Assembly: GCF_003390325.1 (NCBI RefSeq)
Contig: NZ_QUOK01000010.1
Span: forward strand, 62,001-126,000
Length of the DNA stretch: 64,000 bases
Source of the DNA: Rhodohalobacter sp. SW132
Lineage (GTDB): Bacteria > Bacteroidota > Rhodothermia > Balneolales > Balneolaceae
Reading direction: 5' to 3'
The notes under the pieces were generated by a model. It was not told the origin of the DNA and ran no database searches. It saw only the letters and a program-made list of their open reading frames with translations. The first letter of the stretch is position 1. Every line of letters begins with the position of its first letter. The position numbers and the translations under genes were made by a program. Positions 9,365 to 18,618 of the stretch are shown here, piece by piece.

Positions 9365-10942
9365 ATGTACAAATACGCTGCAATTTTTACTCTTTTAGCC
9401 ATTTTGGCAATGACGGCCTGCGATTCAGGACTTGACGGGCAATTAAATGAAAATATTCCGCCTACTACGTCATTGACCGTTAACGAAATTAATCTGCCCG
9501 AAGGAGAACGGCTGGTCAGCCAGGTAAATATCTCCTGGTGGGGTGACGATCCCGACGGCTATGTTGTGGGATATGAATTTTTTATTGGTGATGTAACCAC
9601 AGCCGGAGAAGAAGAGTGGGTATATACCACAAGCAGTGACAGTACTTTTATTTTGCCAATCGAAGAGGGAGATGAAGACGCAGACGTTGAGTTTACCGTT
9701 CGCGCCATTGATAACGAAGGAGCACGAGACCCGGAGCCTCCAACGGTTATCTTCCCGATTACAAATTCTCCGCCGCAAATTGAGTTTAATAATTTTGAAA
9801 CCCCGCCGGATACCACCTACCGAATTGCCAGTTTTGGCTTTACGGCATCTGATCCGGATGGCGATGCCAATCTGAACCGAATTGAAATTGCTCTGAACGA
9901 TACTACCTCAGAGGGAGCATGGAAAGATATCGGCCTTGGATTAAACCTTGTTACTATTCAAATTGACGACACGGCAGATCCTGCAACAGCATCGATTCTG
10001 TTAGGGAGATCAGCCATTGAATCAAATTTTAACTTTGATACGGTTCATTTGAACGGAGAAAATGAATTTTTTATTCGCTCAATTGATAATGCTGCTGCCG
10101 TAAGTGAGACAGTATCTTATGAGTGGCATGTGAAAAGACAAACCTCGAATATTTTGTTTTTGAATGATTATCAGGGATCAAGCAGTGGAGATCGATTTGA
10201 TTTACATGCTAATCTACTTGCTGAAGTGGGAATCTCGCAGATAGATTACATTGATATTTCTGATGGTACGCCTACAGGCGGTCGTCGTGTTCCGTTCACA
10301 CAGGCACTGCCCGACCGGTCTCTTGCGTCTCCAACCACAAACCTGATGCTTGCTCAATGGGACCATATCTACTGGATTTCTGATAATCTGGACCGGAATA
10401 TTGGCTATGCCCTGGAGATGACACTGGATTTCTTTGATCAGGGCGGGACAATGTTTGTTAATATTCCTTCCAAATTTGTATCTGATCAAAATGTTCTGCT
10501 TCAATTTTTGCCTTTTGAACGGGTCGAGCCTGTTCCTGTCGGGGAGTCATCATTCATTATAAATTCTGGTGCAGAAATGCAGGCTTCTGATGGAACTGAA
10601 GACGCACCTCTTTTAAGATTTAGAAGGATCAGAACAGCAGAACATCCAATTGTTCCATTTGATGAAACGGTTCCACTGTACGAAGCGCCATTTCGGGTTC
10701 GGGGCGGGTTTCCTCCTACGACGAAAGATTATGATGGATCAAAACTAATTTCTGCTACAAATCCGGAGCAAAATCTGATTTACTTCGGCATTGATTTCGA
10801 TGAGTTTACAAATGAGGATAATTCAGATTGCCAGCCTTCAAGCCAGATAAACGAAGAGGATGAAAATGCACCGGCACCGTGTAGTGAAGTTGATTTACTT
10901 TTACAACAACTGGTTATCGATATCTTAGGATTTCAGCAATGA
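9365..10942 (+). CDS. putative lipoprotein with fibronectin/Ig-like repeats
   Basis: About 525 residues with a lipoprotein signal (LLAILAMTACDSG, lipid Cys near residue 19). Residues about 50-140 (ISWWGDDPDGYVVGYEFFIG ... FTVRAIDNEGARDPEP) and 150-260 (FGFTASDPDGDANLNRIEIAL) are two Ig/FN3-like modules with the D-PDG turn. The second half (ILFLNDYQGSSSGDRFDLHANLL, then DHIYWISDNLD) resembles a Rossmann-like or GATase-like domain, but I do not recognise a family for it. The frame extends 3 bases upstream to a GTG; ATG 9365 is preferred. It starts a tightly spaced run with the TonB receptor (13 bases downstream), so the two are probably co-transcribed and cooperate at the outer membrane. Function unknown. 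Confidence 0.78.
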   Translation: MYKYAAIFTLLAILAMTACDSGLDGQLNENIPPTTSLTVNEINLPEGERLVSQVNISWWGDDPDGYVVGYEFFIGDVTTAGEEEWVYTTSSDSTFILPIEEGDEDADVEFTVRAIDNEGARDPEPPTVIFPITNSPPQIEFNNFETPPDTTYRIASFGFTASDPDGDANLNRIEIALNDTTSEGAWKDIGLGLNLVTIQIDDTADPATASILLGRSAIESNFNFDTVHLNGENEFFIRSIDNAAAVSETVSYEWHVKRQTSNILFLNDYQGSSSGDRFDLHANLLAEVGISQIDYIDISDGTPTGGRRVPFTQALPDRSLASPTTNLMLAQWDHIYWISDNLDRNIGYALEMTLDFFDQGGTMFVNIPSKFVSDQNVLLQFLPFERVEPVPVGESSFIINSGAEMQASDGTEDAPLLRFRRIRTAEHPIVPFDETVPLYEAPFRVRGGFPPTTKDYDGSKLISATNPEQNLIYFGIDFDEFTNEDNSDCQPSSQINEEDENAPAPCSEVDLLLQQLVIDILGFQQ

Positions 10943-10955
10943 TAAACATTTAGTT

Positions 10956-13892
10956 ATGCGACAAACGCTACTATTATTTTCTCTACTCTTTATTTTTGGA
11001 TCAGCCGGCTATGCACAATCCGGAACCATTGCCGGTACGGTTATAGACCGTGACACCGGCGAACCACTGTTTGGAGTGAATATCCTTGTGAGGGGCACCA
11101 ACTTTGGTGCCGTAACCAATTTCGACGGTGAATACCAGATCCGCAACATCCGCCCCGGCGAATACAACCTGGAATTCAGGTATGTAGGCTACGAGCGCAC
11201 GCTGGTAACCGAAATTCGTGTGGAGGAGGGAGAAGAGACTGAATTAAACGTGGAGCTGGGCCAGCAGGCAATCTCCGCAGATGATGAAGTGATTGTTGTG
11301 GGGGAACGTCCCATTTTTGATGTTGAACAATCCTCAACCGGATCAACTTTCAGCAGGGAGCAGATCGCAGCGGCACCGATATCCCGTGTTGAAGAAGTGG
11401 TTGGGATGACAGCCGGAGTGGTTCGTGACCCAACCGGACTTTACATTCGCGGCGGCCGTGCAAATGAAACCGGCTATATTGTGGATGGAGTATCCGCCCA
11501 GGATCCGCTCGCAGGAACAGGGTTCGGACTCGATCTTGGATCTAACGCTTTCTCCAGTGTGGACGTTACCACCGGCGGTATGGATGTAGAACACGGTAAT
11601 GCAACATCAGGTGTTGTGAGCGTGCAGACGCAGGATGGCGGAGATGATTACGCCGGAAATTTCTCCCATATGCGGGATAATTTCGGCAGCATGACCGACA
11701 ACCCGGCAAACTTTTTTACCGATACTTTCGAATTCAATCTGGGCGGTCCCGAGCCGATCACATCGGATCTTTTACCGGCTCTCGGGCTTAATATTCCCGG
11801 GAACCTCTACTTTTTCATGACCGGTCAGGCGAGCATGACCAACGAGTTTATGCGCCGAACAGCCGACCAGGTGCAAACATCAATGATCGATAACGATTTT
11901 TGGTCGCCCCGGCAGGATAACCGCTGGAATGGCATGTTTAAGCTTACCTACCGGATGCGGCCCGGGATGAGACTTGAAGGAGCATATCAGCGATCACTCA
12001 CAATCAACCAGAATACCCGAATGCTGCAGATTGTCGGGGATGATGTGCAGATTCGTCCGGGTCACCAGTTCTTTTTTCAGAACAACCTGGATAATGCCAA
12101 TACGTATGCGCACGACAGTAAACTGGCTTATCTGAAATGGACGCACGCCTTATCATCGAATACATTATATGATGTTCAGGTCAGCCGGCTTTTCACACGC
12201 TTACGTGCTGATGCCAATGGGCGGAACTGGCGGCCGGACGCCGTGGATGGTGAGTTTGATGCCAGAAGCATTGTAGTATATCCTATTGAACCGTTTCCAG
12301 CAGGTGATAATTTTTCATACGTATTGCCCGGTCCCGGTTTTGCAAACAATGGCGGAATTGCCACACTCTGGCACGATCACTATGCTGAGGAGTACACCGT
12401 ACGAACCAACCTCACCCGCTATTTATTGGATGAAACGCATCGGCTGCGTTTCGGAGCCGAATTCAAATTTATGGAGTACCAGTGGATCGATATCACCCGG
12501 CCGTGGGTAGGCGCCCCGATCCAGATCGACGAAGATACGTTCTCTGAAACCAACCGGCTCGGAGCCTCATCCGATATCTGGAATGTGAGTCCGTCGCGCG
12601 GTGCATTTTATGTGAGTGACCGAATTCGTTATCTCGGGCTGATCGCCAACGTTGGAATGCGCCTGGAGTACTGGTTCCCCGGCTCTTATGTCGACAATTT
12701 TGTGGATGATCCGCTCTCCCCGATTCCAAATTCGATTCGTGAGGATTATAAAAACGATACATATAATTTCTTCGGCAATCGGTTTAAAATGAGGCTTTTG
12801 CCGAGAATTAACGTCTCGTTTCCTGTGCGGGAAAATATGGTGATGTATTTCAACTATTCACACAAATCAAAGCTTCCTCACCCGAGTTACGTCTATGCCG
12901 GGCTTGATCCGTTTTACCAGGATCGATCATTCCTGTCGGATCTTGGAAACCCGAATCTCGATCCCGAAGTGGATATTTCGTATGAAATCGGGTTCAGATA
13001 TCAGCTAACCTCCAATGACGCTCTGAACATCACGGCATTCTGGAGTGACAAATATGATTTTATCACCGCCGAGCGAATTATCGTAAGAGATGCCACCGGC
13101 CGGGATACGGAGCGATCCTTCCGGGTGAACGGAGATTTTGCCAGGGTTCGTGGTCTTGAAGCCTCATATCTGAAACGATACAGCCATTTTCTGTCTGGCT
13201 CGATTAACGCAACGTACTCAAGAGCAGAAGGATTGAGCTCTACTTCAAATGATGCGCTTTCCGATCTGATATCCGGCGGACAGGATATCGGCAATAATGT
13301 GGAAACTCCGCTCGCATGGGATCGCCCGATAGACATTAAAAGCAGCCTGATTTTCCGATGGGACCGTCCGAACAACCCGCTCTTTGGGTTGAGTCCGCTT
13401 AACCAGATGCAGCTCTATCTCTCAGGTTCTTATCGCAGCGGAATCCGGTATACGCCGATGGAATTCAGGGGGAATCAGCGAAACCCGGTAACGGGAGCTG
13501 AAGACTGGAGGCCGATTTATGAGCGCTCCGATGATCCGAGCGAAAGATTTTCTGCAGTAGGCGAACCGTGGATTATGTTTGATATGAATTTCCTGAAATG
13601 GTTTGAGGTGGGCAATACGCGGATAACTGCCAAGCTTGAAATCACCAACCTGTTGAACAACAGCAATGCTGCAATTATCAACCCGGTAACCGGGCAGGCG
13701 TATCGAACCGATTACCCCAGCAGCCAGGAAGATTTGATTGCGCTGAGAAACGACAGAAGCTTCGATGTTCCGGCCAACGTACGCGATCCGAGATACGTGG
13801 ATCCGCGCGACAATAACAGCCCGGCTTATCTGAACCCGGCAAATTTCCTGGAACAGCGCCACGTAATGTTCGGCCTTGAAATAAACTTTTGA
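10956..13892 (+). CDS. TonB-dependent receptor with N-terminal carboxypeptidase-like domain
   Basis: A 978-residue outer-membrane receptor. It has a signal peptide (SAGYAQ), then a CarboxypepD_reg-like domain at residues 22-110 (GTIAGTVIDRDTGEPLFGVN, FDGEYQIRNIRPGEYNLEF), a plug domain (VEEVVGMTAGVV, YIRGGRANETGYIVDGV) and a long barrel ending with RHVMFGLEINF, whose final aromatic residue is typical. Not a SusC: there is no SusD partner. It is flanked by an Ig-like lipoprotein upstream and a PorV-like protein and propeller lipoprotein downstream, all spaced by 12 or fewer bases or nearly so. This suggests one operon making an outer-membrane complex tied to the secreted sorting-domain proteins just upstream. 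Substrate unknown. Confidence 0.93.
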   Translation: MRQTLLLFSLLFIFGSAGYAQSGTIAGTVIDRDTGEPLFGVNILVRGTNFGAVTNFDGEYQIRNIRPGEYNLEFRYVGYERTLVTEIRVEEGEETELNVELGQQAISADDEVIVVGERPIFDVEQSSTGSTFSREQIAAAPISRVEEVVGMTAGVVRDPTGLYIRGGRANETGYIVDGVSAQDPLAGTGFGLDLGSNAFSSVDVTTGGMDVEHGNATSGVVSVQTQDGGDDYAGNFSHMRDNFGSMTDNPANFFTDTFEFNLGGPEPITSDLLPALGLNIPGNLYFFMTGQASMTNEFMRRTADQVQTSMIDNDFWSPRQDNRWNGMFKLTYRMRPGMRLEGAYQRSLTINQNTRMLQIVGDDVQIRPGHQFFFQNNLDNANTYAHDSKLAYLKWTHALSSNTLYDVQVSRLFTRLRADANGRNWRPDAVDGEFDARSIVVYPIEPFPAGDNFSYVLPGPGFANNGGIATLWHDHYAEEYTVRTNLTRYLLDETHRLRFGAEFKFMEYQWIDITRPWVGAPIQIDEDTFSETNRLGASSDIWNVSPSRGAFYVSDRIRYLGLIANVGMRLEYWFPGSYVDNFVDDPLSPIPNSIREDYKNDTYNFFGNRFKMRLLPRINVSFPVRENMVMYFNYSHKSKLPHPSYVYAGLDPFYQDRSFLSDLGNPNLDPEVDISYEIGFRYQLTSNDALNITAFWSDKYDFITAERIIVRDATGRDTERSFRVNGDFARVRGLEASYLKRYSHFLSGSINATYSRAEGLSSTSNDALSDLISGGQDIGNNVETPLAWDRPIDIKSSLIFRWDRPNNPLFGLSPLNQMQLYLSGSYRSGIRYTPMEFRGNQRNPVTGAEDWRPIYERSDDPSERFSAVGEPWIMFDMNFLKWFEVGNTRITAKLEITNLLNNSNAAIINPVTGQAYRTDYPSSQEDLIALRNDRSFDVPANVRDPRYVDPRDNNSPAYLNPANFLEQRHVMFGLEINF

Positions 13893-13903
13893 TAAAACTT
13901 AAG

Positions 13904-14929
13904 ATGTCATACATCAAATCAGTACATGTGATGTTTAAAAAAATTGTCCCATTTGCGTTGGTGGCTCTCTTTTTCGGAGCTGAATTTGCAGGTGCCCAAA
14001 GTATATTGCCCACTTTGGGTGATTCGCGTTCGGGCACATCAGGGTTTCAGTTTCTGAAAATTAACGTCGATGCCCGCTCTTCCGCTATGGGATCATCAAA
14101 TGTGGCTGATGCAGAAGATGCATCGTCACTGTACCTGAACCCGGCGCTTGCATCACGTATGGAGAACAGCCAGTTCTACCTGAGTCACACCGAATATTTT
14201 GCAGATATATCGCTGAACTACGCCAGTTATGTGCACAAATTTAATTCTGTGGCGATCGGCGGATCACTAATGTTTCTCGACTCCGGAGAGATGGATGAAA
14301 CAACGGAATTTAATCCCTTCGGAACCGGACGGACATTTCGGACCATTCACATGGCGGGCGCTCTTACGTTCTCACAGAGACTTACCAATTATTTCAGCTA
14401 CGGAGCTTCCGTTAAATACCTGGATGAGCGAATTGAAGAGATACAGACGCAAACCTTCGTTGTGGATATTGGCTTCTTCTACCAGGTAGCCGAAACCGGC
14501 CTCCGTTTTGCAATCGGCTTTAACAATTTTGGGTTTGATGCATCACCAACAGGTGAAACCACCCGGCCGACACTGGATGGGCCGGTAACAGAAACGAATT
14601 TTGAAGATATCTCACCTCCCACCATGTTTATGATCGGCGCGGCTTACGATGCTTATGAGTCAGAAAACTTTAACGTGCTGGTTACCGGTCAGGTGACCAA
14701 TCCTTCAGATAACGCCGAGCGCTTCAGCCTGGGTTCGGAATTGGGTTTTATCGACAAATTTTTTGTGAGAGCGGGATATGAGTTTGGCGTGGAAGAGGCG
14801 CTCTACCCCAGTGGCGGTATCGGTATTAAAGTACCGCTTTTAAATCGCGATTTTGCCGTAGACTATGGCTTCAGCACTCGTGACAGACTTGGCAGCCTTC
14901 ACCGTTTTGCACTGAAATTTAATATTTAG
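13904..14929 (+). CDS. PorV/PorQ-family outer-membrane barrel protein
   Basis: About 341 residues with a signal peptide (VPFALVALFFGAEFAGAQ) and the family hallmark GFQFLKINVDARSSAMGSSNVADAEDASSLYLNPAL near the N-terminus. That is the FadL-like segment shared by PorV and PorQ, which in type IX secretion shuttle or hold sorting-domain cargo at the outer membrane. The rest is amphipathic beta-strand sequence ending LHRFALKFNI. Two ATGs are possible, 13904 (12 bases after the receptor stop, used here) and 13931, which gives a shorter n-region. Its place between a TonB receptor and a propeller lipoprotein, just downstream of sorting-domain proteins, fits a dedicated surface-export or anchoring role (inference). 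Confidence 0.85.
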   Translation: MSYIKSVHVMFKKIVPFALVALFFGAEFAGAQSILPTLGDSRSGTSGFQFLKINVDARSSAMGSSNVADAEDASSLYLNPALASRMENSQFYLSHTEYFADISLNYASYVHKFNSVAIGGSLMFLDSGEMDETTEFNPFGTGRTFRTIHMAGALTFSQRLTNYFSYGASVKYLDERIEEIQTQTFVVDIGFFYQVAETGLRFAIGFNNFGFDASPTGETTRPTLDGPVTETNFEDISPPTMFMIGAAYDAYESENFNVLVTGQVTNPSDNAERFSLGSELGFIDKFFVRAGYEFGVEEALYPSGGIGIKVPLLNRDFAVDYGFSTRDRLGSLHRFALKFNI

Positions 14930-14940
14930 TACCCGGAAGT

Positions 14941-16221
14941 ATGTATAAAAAATTCGCATTACCTATACTGGCAACTGTTCTTATCGTAACCGGCTGTGAC
15001 CTATTAGGTTCAAAAGGGGACAGTATTACCGATGAAATTTTTGAGCAGGGGCGGCAGGATCCAAATGTGATTGTAGAAGAGATCGGATATGCCGCACTGG
15101 TTCCTTTTTGGGATGATTTTAATCAGCCAACTGATGTTTTCGTCGGATATGATGAATTGATTTATGTAACGGACAGCGAAGGCGTTCACGTTCTGGACAG
15201 GGCCGGCAGACTATACGATACCTATCCTCTCAGAGGAGCTGTATCAGTAACGCAGGATCGGCTGCTGAACGTTTATGTTGCTGCCCGGTATGATACCGTC
15301 ATTACAGCTGTCGACCCCGATATAACCTGGGATCTGCCCGCTGTGTATAAACTGCAGAACCTGAATACAAACGATCCGGTAGAAACCGTGGATGTGCTGA
15401 AGCACCCGTTCCGAAGGTTCGACAGCAGCCGTTCAAATACAACTCTCGAACGATTCAGGCTGAACCGGAACAGCCAGAACAACGATGAACTTGTCGAAAT
15501 TACAAGCGTTGCGGTGATGAGTAACAACGAAATTTATATTACGCGGCGCGGCCCGTCGAACTCATCAACAACTCCGTTTCCCGATAATACGGTGTTGATA
15601 TTTAATCACGAGACAGAAGCCGGCGAGCGTACCGGCAGAATGAGAAATGTAGGCCGAATTAACCTGAGGCCCAACGAACCGGCAAACTTTTTCAGCGGTA
15701 TCGATATTTCGGATATCACTACATTCATCGGCCCGCCGCAAAGAGATAACCCGCCGGACGATCGCGGGTTTATCATCACCCAGGGAAATCCGGACCGAAA
15801 TATTCCGTTTCGTACACTTTGGATTAACGCTGTAAACACACCTGATGGAATTGAATATCGCCAGAACTCATCACTCCAGGTGCGGGATACGACCCGGGCA
15901 GATTCGTTTCTGTACGATCAAAATAAATTCAAAAGTCCGAGCGGAGTCGCCTACTCAGCCGACGCCCGTTCCCACATTTTTGTAGTGGATGCTGAAACGG
16001 ATAGTCTGTACCAGTTTCAGTCGAACGGAATTGAGGGGATTAATCCGCCGGCTGGGTCGGATCTTGAAAAAGCTGTGAACGTATCCTTTGGAGGAACCGG
16101 CAATGGCCCGCGTGAATTTAACAACCCGGGCGGAGTGGCCTATTTTCAGCGAATCGTATATGTTGCGGATACAGGGAATAACCGAATTGCACGGTACCGG
16201 CTGAATATCGATTTTGAGTAA
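14941..16221 (+). CDS. NHL/6-bladed beta-propeller lipoprotein
   Basis: A 426-residue protein with a lipoprotein signal (VLIVTGCDLLGSK, lipid Cys near residue 19). The body shows NHL-like propeller repeats: FNQPTDVFVGYDELIYVTDSEGVHVLDRAGR early, FKSPSGVAYSADARSHIFVVDAETDSLYQFQ and FNNPGGVAYFQRIVYVADTGNNRIARY near the end, the last being a nearly perfect NHL blade. Such lipoproteins are usually surface or periplasmic interaction scaffolds. The gene starts 11 bases after the PorV-like gene and is the last of the surface cluster. No enzyme motif. Confidence 0.82.
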   Translation: MYKKFALPILATVLIVTGCDLLGSKGDSITDEIFEQGRQDPNVIVEEIGYAALVPFWDDFNQPTDVFVGYDELIYVTDSEGVHVLDRAGRLYDTYPLRGAVSVTQDRLLNVYVAARYDTVITAVDPDITWDLPAVYKLQNLNTNDPVETVDVLKHPFRRFDSSRSNTTLERFRLNRNSQNNDELVEITSVAVMSNNEIYITRRGPSNSSTTPFPDNTVLIFNHETEAGERTGRMRNVGRINLRPNEPANFFSGIDISDITTFIGPPQRDNPPDDRGFIITQGNPDRNIPFRTLWINAVNTPDGIEYRQNSSLQVRDTTRADSFLYDQNKFKSPSGVAYSADARSHIFVVDAETDSLYQFQSNGIEGINPPAGSDLEKAVNVSFGGTGNGPREFNNPGGVAYFQRIVYVADTGNNRIARYRLNIDFE

Positions 16222-16474
16222 AATTACATTCTTTCAGTATTATGCGGGTTCGCAGTTTCTTCCCAGAGATTGCGAATCCATTTTTATTCCCCTTCATTAC
16301 TGGTTCTGAGAAACGAGATTGCTTTGTTTGAATTCTCCTAACCCATGGCTTGATGGTACGACCGCACAGTAGCCTGATAATTCTTTGTCAGATTCTCAAA
16401 ACGAAATCCTATCTTCAGGTGTTGAAATCTCTTAAATAAACCGCGTGGCGGCATCATCACCATAAAAAACCATT

Positions 16475-18040
16475 TTGCTGAAAACTGATTTTCTTGTCAT
16501 CGGTTCCGGTATCGCCGGTCTTAGTTTTGCTGTAAAAGCAGCACTCGCTTTTCCCGAACAATCCCTGACGATCGTAACAAAAGATTCGCTGATCGAAAGC
16601 AACACCCGGTATGCCCAGGGCGGTATTGCAGTAGTTACCGACTTTCTGAACGACGATTTTGAAAAACATACACAGGATACCCTGGTTGCAGGCGATGGTC
16701 TGTGTGATGAAGAGATTGTAAAAATCGTGGTGGAAGAGGGCCCCGATCGTCTTCGGGAAATTGTGGATATGGGTGTTCAGTTTGATAAAAACCCTGATGG
16801 AGAGTATCGGCTTGGTGTGGAAGGTGCCCACTCGGCTAAACGGATTTTACACCACCAGGATATGACCGGTTACGAAATTCAGAGTTCGCTGGTAAAAAAA
16901 ATCCGGTCGCTGGATAATGTTCAGATTCTTGAACACCATTTTGCCGTTGACCTGATCACCCAGCACCATTTTGGTGAAAAAGTTACGCGCAGCCGGAAAG
17001 ATACCCGCTGTTTTGGTGCGTACATCATGGATTTGAAAAGCAACCGGGTGGAAAAAGTTTCGGCCGGGGCAACTGTGCTGGCATCCGGCGGGGCAGGACA
17101 GGTGTATGATCTGACAACAAACCCGCCTGTTGCCACCGGCGACGGCGTGGCGATGGCCTATCGCGCCAAAGCGGAAGTCCAGCAGATGCAGTTTATACAG
17201 TTTCACCCTACAGCACTGTACGGCAGTAAGGGTGCGCGGGCTTTTTTGATTTCCGAGGCTGTTCGGGGGTTTGGAGCTATTTTAAAAACAGCAGACGAAA
17301 AACCGTTCATGAAAAAATATGATGAGCGGGGATCCCTCGCCTCCCGCGATATCGTAGCGCGTGCGATCGATACCGAGATGAAAGCCCGCGGAAAAGAGCA
17401 CGTGTACCTCGATTGCCGCGATCTGGATATCGAGGCGTTTAAAACTCACTTTCCTACCATCTATGAAACTTGCCTGGAGTACGGTATTGATGTAGCCAGA
17501 GATATGATCCCGGTAGCCCCGGCGGCGCACTATATGTGCGGAGGCGTGAAAGCGGATGAGTGGGGGAGAAGTTCTATTGATCGTCTCTATTGCTGCGGCG
17601 AAGTAGCACAAACCGGTCTTCACGGGGCAAACCGCCTCGCTTCAAATTCACTCCTGGAAGCCCTGGTATTTGCCGATCGATGTTTTCGAGATCTTCAGAA
17701 AAAGTCTGGCGAACTTGAGGTCAGAGATGCCATTCCTGACTGGAAGACAGAGGGAACAACCGAACCAAAAGAGTGGGTGCTGATTAATCACAACCGGAAG
17801 GAAGTGAAGCGTCTGATGAACAATTATATTGGGATTGTGCGGTCTGATGAACGTCTGCGCCGTGCCGAAAAGCGCCTGAGAGTGATTCACGAAGAGACCG
17901 AGCAGCTCTATAAAACCACAACCCTTTCTCCGCAGCTCGGCGAACTCCGAAATATGATCAACGTATCCTGGCTGATCATCCGCCAGTCGAAGGAGCAGAA
18001 AGAAAACCGGGGCACGTTTTATAATATCGATTTGGCCTAA
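16475..18040 (+). CDS. nadB: L-aspartate oxidase
   Basis: A 521-residue flavoenzyme that oxidises L-aspartate to iminoaspartate, the first step of de novo NAD synthesis; NadA then uses the product. The N-terminus FLVIGSGIAGLSFAVKAAL is the FAD-binding Rossmann motif, followed by NTRYAQGGIAVV. FHPTALYG, the EAVRGFGA segment, APAAHYMCGG and LHGANRLASNSLLEALVF are hallmarks that separate NadB/fumarate-reductase flavoproteins from other oxidases. A C-terminal helical domain is present (RLRRAEKRL ... ELRNMINVSWLI). The only start that fits is TTG at 16475, since a TAA lies four codons upstream and there is no ATG before the FAD motif. nadC and nadA follow downstream on the same strand. Confidence 0.96.
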   Translation: MLKTDFLVIGSGIAGLSFAVKAALAFPEQSLTIVTKDSLIESNTRYAQGGIAVVTDFLNDDFEKHTQDTLVAGDGLCDEEIVKIVVEEGPDRLREIVDMGVQFDKNPDGEYRLGVEGAHSAKRILHHQDMTGYEIQSSLVKKIRSLDNVQILEHHFAVDLITQHHFGEKVTRSRKDTRCFGAYIMDLKSNRVEKVSAGATVLASGGAGQVYDLTTNPPVATGDGVAMAYRAKAEVQQMQFIQFHPTALYGSKGARAFLISEAVRGFGAILKTADEKPFMKKYDERGSLASRDIVARAIDTEMKARGKEHVYLDCRDLDIEAFKTHFPTIYETCLEYGIDVARDMIPVAPAAHYMCGGVKADEWGRSSIDRLYCCGEVAQTGLHGANRLASNSLLEALVFADRCFRDLQKKSGELEVRDAIPDWKTEGTTEPKEWVLINHNRKEVKRLMNNYIGIVRSDERLRRAEKRLRVIHEETEQLYKTTTLSPQLGELRNMINVSWLIIRQSKEQKENRGTFYNIDLA

Positions 18041-18071
18041 CCCTCCAAGGGTTTGGAACCCTTGGAGGGTT
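18039..18071. terminator. long perfect hairpin at the nadB stop codon
   Basis: AACCCTCCAAGGGTT and AACCCTTGGAGGGTT form a perfect 15-bp stem with a 3-base TGG loop. The stem starts inside the TAA stop codon of nadB. No T run follows (TGCAAAAGG), so it may be a transcript-end stabilising hairpin or a palindromic repeat unit rather than a classic terminator. Confidence 0.55.
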
Positions 18072-18130
18072 GCAAAAGGCACGTGATAGGTCGGGGAGAG
18101 GCTTTATACGTCAAGATGGATTATAACTAC

Positions 18131-18612
18131 GCGGACCCACCTCTGCGAAATCGCTGGACGCGATTGTCGCTGTCTCCTCCCCGGAGGAGAGGCTGTGAGA
18201 AAATTGTTTTCCAAAGAAAATGCACTTAAATAAATTAAGATTTCTGCCATTCTCACAGCTACCAGACTTTCTGACCCACCCCCGGCCCCTTCCGCCGGGA
18301 GTCGGACAGGCTCCTATCGCGCCCTGACGGGACTTGATATGGAGGGGAGCTTCAATACAAGTTTTGACACCTTAAAAAGTAAACAATGCCAACGAATGAG
18401 ATTGTAAATTCTCACAACCTCTCGAGAGGGGTCAGGAAAACGAAGCCTTTAGCGAGTTTTCAGGAGTGTGTTTGATGGGTGCCGGGATCGTGTTTGAGGG
18501 TTCGAAGCATGTTCTAAGCTGGCCGACCCACCTCTGACTCGTCGCTGTTTTGCCTGTGGCAATCGCTTTGGAGTCTGTCTCCTCCGGCGGAGGAGAGGCG
18601 CTTCAGGGGTGG
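18131..18612. repeat. composite palindromic repeat region with family A copy 2
   Basis: The stretch between nadB and the cysteine desulfurase gene holds repeats and no gene. From 18189 (GAGGCTGTGAGAAAAT) to 18422 (AAATTCTCACAACCTCT) is a family A element with the same interior blocks as the copy at 2730. Two related units flank it, near 18131-18190 and 18523-18612. Both begin GACCCACCTCTG, contain a TCGCTG...TGTCTCCTCC stretch, and run into CGGAGGAGAGGC. The second ends CAGGGGTGGGCCCGC, complementary to its own start. The second unit abuts the desulfurase stop at 18619. Confidence 0.6.
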
Positions 18613-18618
18613 GCCCGC

